A DNA stretch of 64,000 bases from Distichodus sexfasciatus. Its lineage: Eukaryota; Chordata; Actinopteri; Characiformes; Distichodontidae. The stretch's first letter is position 1. Each line of letters starts with the position of its first letter. Below are positions 54,201 to 60,200 of the stretch, piece after piece. A program made the position numbers and the translations under genes. The notes below the pieces were generated by a model that saw only the letters and a program-made list of their open reading frames with translations, was not told where the DNA came from and ran no database searches. The DNA is taken from the NCBI GenBank assembly GCA_032718565.1, contig JAVGVS010000185.1:248001-312000 (forward strand). The letters run 5' to 3'.

Positions 54201-57200
54201 GTGTTTAATTTTGAGCATCACTGATATTAAGCAATTACAAGGTGCGCTACTGTGGCTCCACTGCCGTCTCTTCTCTCTGTGCCGTTTGCTCTTGACTCGC
54301 TGCTTCATTTAATGTCCCACCCACAACAGTCTCTGATTGGCTATATGTCACACGAGTGGTAGCCAATCAACGCTGAACAGCGCAGTGTGAACCTCCGAGA
54401 AGGAGAGATGAGAGTTTCAGCTGGATTTGGTGTTTGTAAAATATTTTTTTTAAAAAGAAATTAGCTTTTTTTTGCATGTCGGTTGCAAATATTGGTTAAT
54501 AGCCATGTTAACTAGCAATAATTATTATCAGTATATAGGGCTGCAACAAATGACTATTTTTGTAATCGAGTAACCTGTCGATTATTTTATCGATTAATCG
54601 GATAAAAAATGTAAATAAAAATTACAATACATTTGTTATTAGGCTTATTGTAGTGTGAGTAGAAGTTAGTCATATACGCTTTATGTTGTATTCAATTGAA
54701 AATGAAGAAACATGAAGTTCAAGGGTTATTTTGAACCAATTTGGCCAATAAAATGAGTTGCTTTTGGCCTTTCTGGAAGAGAACTGCATTTCCCACAATC
54801 CCCTGCGCACACGCCTCGGAGCTGCGTCACAATAAAGGGTTCAGCGCGTTCCGGAACGAACTATGAAAAGAAATCGATGGGAAAATCTCAATAAACGTCT
54901 GTATCGTGAGCAGAACGCTGGTTGTTGTGGTTATTTATCAGCTGAAATATGCGTTTTGTCTGTAATAAAGGGGACGTTTTGACGGAAACGGAGCGTTTTA
55001 GCGAGTAATGGCGCTTACAAACAGCGTGCGTGTTTACATCGCAAAAAATGTCATTTACGCGTTTTCATGCATTTACTTGTGTTTTTGTGCACGGAATATC
55101 TCACAAATACGTTCACATACAGAGGGACCTCTTCTCGCCGTGATCGCGCCACTGAAAGTATTGTGCGTCATTAATAGGCGTCTGTGTGAAACACAAGCTG
55201 TAGCGATATAAATGACTGAAACAAAGCTTCGATTCTAGAAAAACTGCCTCGACCATTTTTTGTAACTGAATTATTCGAGTTATTCAAATAATCGTTTCAG
55301 CTCTATCAGTATACCAGTCCTGAAAAACCAATATCGGTCGACCTCTAGTTCTGAATGTTTCAATTAATTTTGTCCTAATATAAATCAAGTATAAATTGCT
55401 TTACAAATTTGCATAGTTTATCTTTACCTTTGACAAGCAGGAAGCAGGAGGTGCTGATAGTTCCCGCCTCGCTGGTAGCGGTGCAAGTAAAACGGCCGCT
55501 GTCCTCAGCAAAGGCCTCGCGGATCACTAAGCGTGCGTAACCATTCTCATATGTGATCTGGAAGTCAATGGAGCTCTCGATCCTGTAGTCCTCTCTGAAC
55601 CACATGATGCCCGGAGTAGGATGGCCCGAGATCTGGCACTCCAGAGTCACTGACTCTCCTTCAGTAACAGTCATGTTCTTCAATGCCTAAATAACACAAA
55701 ATGGCTTTTAGCTGTAGTTAAAAACAGGAGAGTGCATCAGGTATCTCAGAAAGCGTATTTAAATTAACTTCTTACAGCCACAATGGTTGGGGGCATCACT
55801 TGCTCCTGTGTGTGTGAGGGGATCACAGCTTCTTCAACAACCTGCATAAAAACAAATGAGGATTTACATTCCTGCAAATATCCTTTCATCTACAGGTTCC
55901 CTACCAGGCCTCGACGAGCGCCCCTGGGTTTTTGTTCCTCTTGCATTAGGAAATGCAGCAATAGCAGAGTTCAGAAGAACAGTGTCAATGACCCAAATAC
56001 GTATAGTCCACAACATGGTCTAGCACAGCGTTTCCCAATCCTGGTCCTCGCATACGGAGAGAATTTAGCGTCAATATTACCGAATAAATGTGACCCTCCA
56101 CGGCAAAACCAGTCGCTTGTCGCAAATTTTCAAAATTGAGTTATGTTTTCATGAAAGCGCATAAATCAACCTTCAAAACGACACCTATATTTAATGAATG
56201 GGACGACATATGACTGAGATATCAACATTCAAAGGAGTCGGGTTTCTCCTGTCACGCCAAGTGAGAAACACAGAAATCTGCCGTTGACTATCGCCGTAGC
56301 ACTCACAGACGCTTGGTGCGGTCGCGGCTACGTTTGCATTTACGGTAGCCTACGCTGCATTCACAGCCACACGGATAGCCTACCTGCATTAGGTTAACTG
56401 AACTCGGGAGACGGAGATGGATTCCGGAGAAATATCTTCACGCTAGTCAACCAGTGGATTTACCGTAAATATTGAAGTAGAGCGGTCAAAACACAAACTT
56501 TTAACATTCTGCTGGAATTGAATTCCTCACCTCAAGAAAGTCACGTTTTTAGGATGGAAAAGGTAAGTTTTTCAGCCAAATTTATTGACAACAGTACAGT
56601 ATAGACCTTCCACTGTTTCAAAACACTAAAAACCAAAAATCCCAAATTTTACCCCATGCAACATAAACGCTCGTTTTTCTCGGAAACCTCCGTTGCGACA
56701 AGCGACTGGTTTTGCCGTGGAGGGTGACAAATATCACACCATTCACAAATATATTTCTTGATTCAGCAACAAATGTAACAAGATTCACAAAGATAATTCA
56801 TGACTTACAAATAAATGTAACACCATTCACAAATGCATTTCTCGACTCAAAAAAAAATGTTACACGATGCACAAATGTCAGTGCAGTTACATTTATTCAC
56901 AAACCGATAAACCTGCATTTACAAACCGCCGTATCTATTTGTGAATACCCCTACATTTATTTGTGGATTTTTGACAACTCCCTGACAGTGCTCGATGCAC
57001 AAATGTGTTGTTTCAAAAGGTAGCCTATCATATGTCTCCAAAGTTTACAGCCAGTCACATCAACTGAAGTTCGAGAGTATGATTTAGTGTTGACAACACC
57101 GCGCTACCTTCGTGCACTGTAGTGTTCTCTTGGAGGGAATTGTACGTTTGGCCAGAGAATGTTCAGGTTTGACTCAGTCAACACCACACAAAATTTTCCG

Positions 57201-60200
57201 CGTGGCGTTGACTGAGTGACAAATTTGTCAGGTGCATAAGTTTTCCACAAGTTTGCCACAAACCTAATTTGCATGTGAAAATGCGACTTTGCTGAAAATT
57301 TGCAACAACACTGCCAAAGGTTGATGGCAACCGTTTCCCAGAAGCCAAGCATTTTTGTAAGGGTTCTCACTAGAGCAGGACAATCCTGATCCTGGATGTT
57401 TCTCCAATCTAACTAGTATCAGACTTTCAGGAGCAGAACTGCCCAGCCCTGCACTCGAGAAATGGAGCAGGACTTACAACACTACAAAACATACTGGGTA
57501 ACTAATTACCACACTAGCAATTATGATAATACAGATCTTCAAAAACAGTAACACAGAAAGCACTAAAAACCACATAACACTTGAGGAAAGGAAAGGTGAC
57601 ACATCAGGCGGCTCATGACCTAAACTTAGCAACATGCAACATGTTACTCTATTATAAGACCATCATGTGGCATTTGTTATCTCTAAATTTGAGTGCCAGG
57701 CATTTGTGGCCTTCAATCATGTTCACCTAAAATACACCTGCTTCAGCCATACTACCCTGACTGAGAAGAACTCTACACTGAATGCATAATGTACAGCGTT
57801 AGTCAAAAAAATCTGGCAAACAATTAGAGGCTTAACCGTTGCATTCAGAATTAAATTTACAAAAAGGTGATAATCACATTGTCTACCTCAACCTTAGCTA
57901 CGATATCTTGTAAAATAACACATATCACAAACAACACTTGCACTTTATTTTTGCTGCTATACGGACTATTTCCTCCTCAAATGACCGTTGACACGACACT
58001 GCAATAAATGTTTTTGCACTGCTGCCACTATTTGCACAATATTGAACATTGAATGTATAAATAGACTGGATATAGAATTCTTTTCACACTATAACTGTTT
58101 CCAACCCCTTGCACATCCAGTGTAAAAGTGTAAAAGTCGATTCCACATTGTAGAAAATACTGCATCCAAACTGTCTCTCTATCTACAGTACTGTGCAAAA
58201 GTTTTAGGCAGGTGTGAAAAAATGCTGTAAACAAAGAATGCTTTCAGAAATATAAATAATGATTGTTTATTTTTATCAATTTACAAAATGCAAAGTGAGC
58301 GAACAAAAGAAAAATCTAAATCAAATCTTTGACTTTGACCAATATGTTCATTTTAATTTTACCTGACCATTTTAACACGATCTGTTTTTGCATTTACAAT
58401 TTACAATTTCATTCATTTTTATAGTCACACTACTTTCACTATCACAGAGTTCCTGCCCCTGTTTTCACCACTAGAGGACGCAGTTATATAATAAAAAAAT
58501 CCTCACCTCTTTCACAGCCCCTCCGGCCTGTTGCTGCATGGCAAAAGAACGTTCCCACTGCTCCTTGTGGACGTGTGTGGAAGACATCTGGACATACGAT
58601 GCCCCGGAGGTCAGCGTGGTGTATCCAGACTCTGCCACGTAACCCTCCTGCTTCCATGGAGGCAAGACGTCGGCACCGGGAGTCAGCTGTTTCCGTGTAG
58701 TCTGCGGCGATTTCACTGGTCTGATTGGAGACAAAGAGATTTTTGAACTTGGTGAGACGAGTCTATTAGGGAATTCAAACCACATTATTCACTGTTTTAT
58801 TTCATACGTTTCACTCATCTTGATCTCTTCACTGGGATCTATTTCATTTTATATTTATTTCTCCATGAAATTTAATTTTAAGTTGCACTATTAATATTTA
58901 TTTAAAAACTAAAGCTTCACATAATATTTCTAAATATGCAGCAGTAATATAAATATTTAGGAGTATTATGCACTACTCCTACATACGATAGGCCTACATA
59001 AGTATACCAAATGTTCAAATAAAGCAGTAATATTCCTATGTGATTTTGTCTCCCTTTATAAAGATTCTTTAACAATTAATTAAAATGAAGAGAACAAAAA
59101 CACTAGTATTTTTATTTAACATTAATCATTTAGTTATTTTTGAAGGTAAATGTGAGTCGTTTTTATGACACGTTTTCTAAAAGTAATAAGGTCGTGACAT
59201 ATGGCTCAACGTTTTGCGGGAAACAACAACGACTGGTCAAAATTGTACAGTGGTAATGCATTCGCAGGGACTGGCTGAATTTGCGTTAGTAGTTGTGGTC
59301 GCAACATCGCAAAATCCTGGAGGGTCTGTTTACTATCATGGAACTTGTTTATAAGAATTTGTACATTTCTATCATGTAAAATATGACAACAAACATGATC
59401 TGATCATATTTTTAAATACAATTGCTTTTTTTTTGCATCTAATCGTGTTTATTTATTTTTTGTAAGGTTTTCATTTTGCCGCACACTGTACCTGCTCGTT
59501 ATGGGCTAGTTTCTTGCTCATGGATTAAGCCTAGTCTTGGACTAAATTGTAGTACTAATTTAGATTTACCATTCAAATCAAAGGTAGTCTAGGACTAGGC
59601 TTAATCCCCAACTAGGAAATTGGCCCATTATGTTTATGCAGGACCTTTGAAACTTGAATCTTATTCATCTTTCAATACTTAATTACTGTTCACTTCTGAT
59701 TTTATAATGTCATCCCGAATTCACTCCATCTACCGTAGGCCTTACAAAGACACTGTACGTTACAGAGTGAGCATGTACGAAAAGCGACCGGTTAGACAGG
59801 AGGTAAATGAACGTGACTTTGGAGAAGCGTTTTACCTCACAGGTGTTGGAGTCGGAGCCTTCACGTGTCTGACAGGGGAGGGAGACTGATGGCGAGCAGT
59901 TGCAACTTTTGACACCACTGATGCCGGTGTTGGGGACTTGGACGTTGGCTTGGCAGGCACACGAGGGGGCGCCTTATGAGCCAAAAGCTGCAGCTCGCCG
60001 CCCTCGATCTGCATCTCCACCATGGCTGATGACTCAAAATGAGCTTCCACTTTCTGTAAAAATGGAAATAGATTGCATCAGTGTTTGATTTTATTCATGA
60101 ATATATTCAATATTCAACAAAAATCTCAAACAGACAGCATGTAATAGTTTGTGACCTAATCATGACCCCACCACATTGAGGCCATGTGGTGCGTAAAAAA

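Noticed and set aside
57104..57370. 88-codon minus-strand frame in the pre-Z3 intron
   Set aside because: No Ig, Z-repeat or other titin character, no splice sites in the right phase; taken as chance.
57880..57915. Short minus-strand reading QDIVAKVE followed by GTAGAC, considered as a Z-repeat-like exon
   Set aside because: No acceptor gives the needed phase 0, and the open frame upstream is not titin-like.
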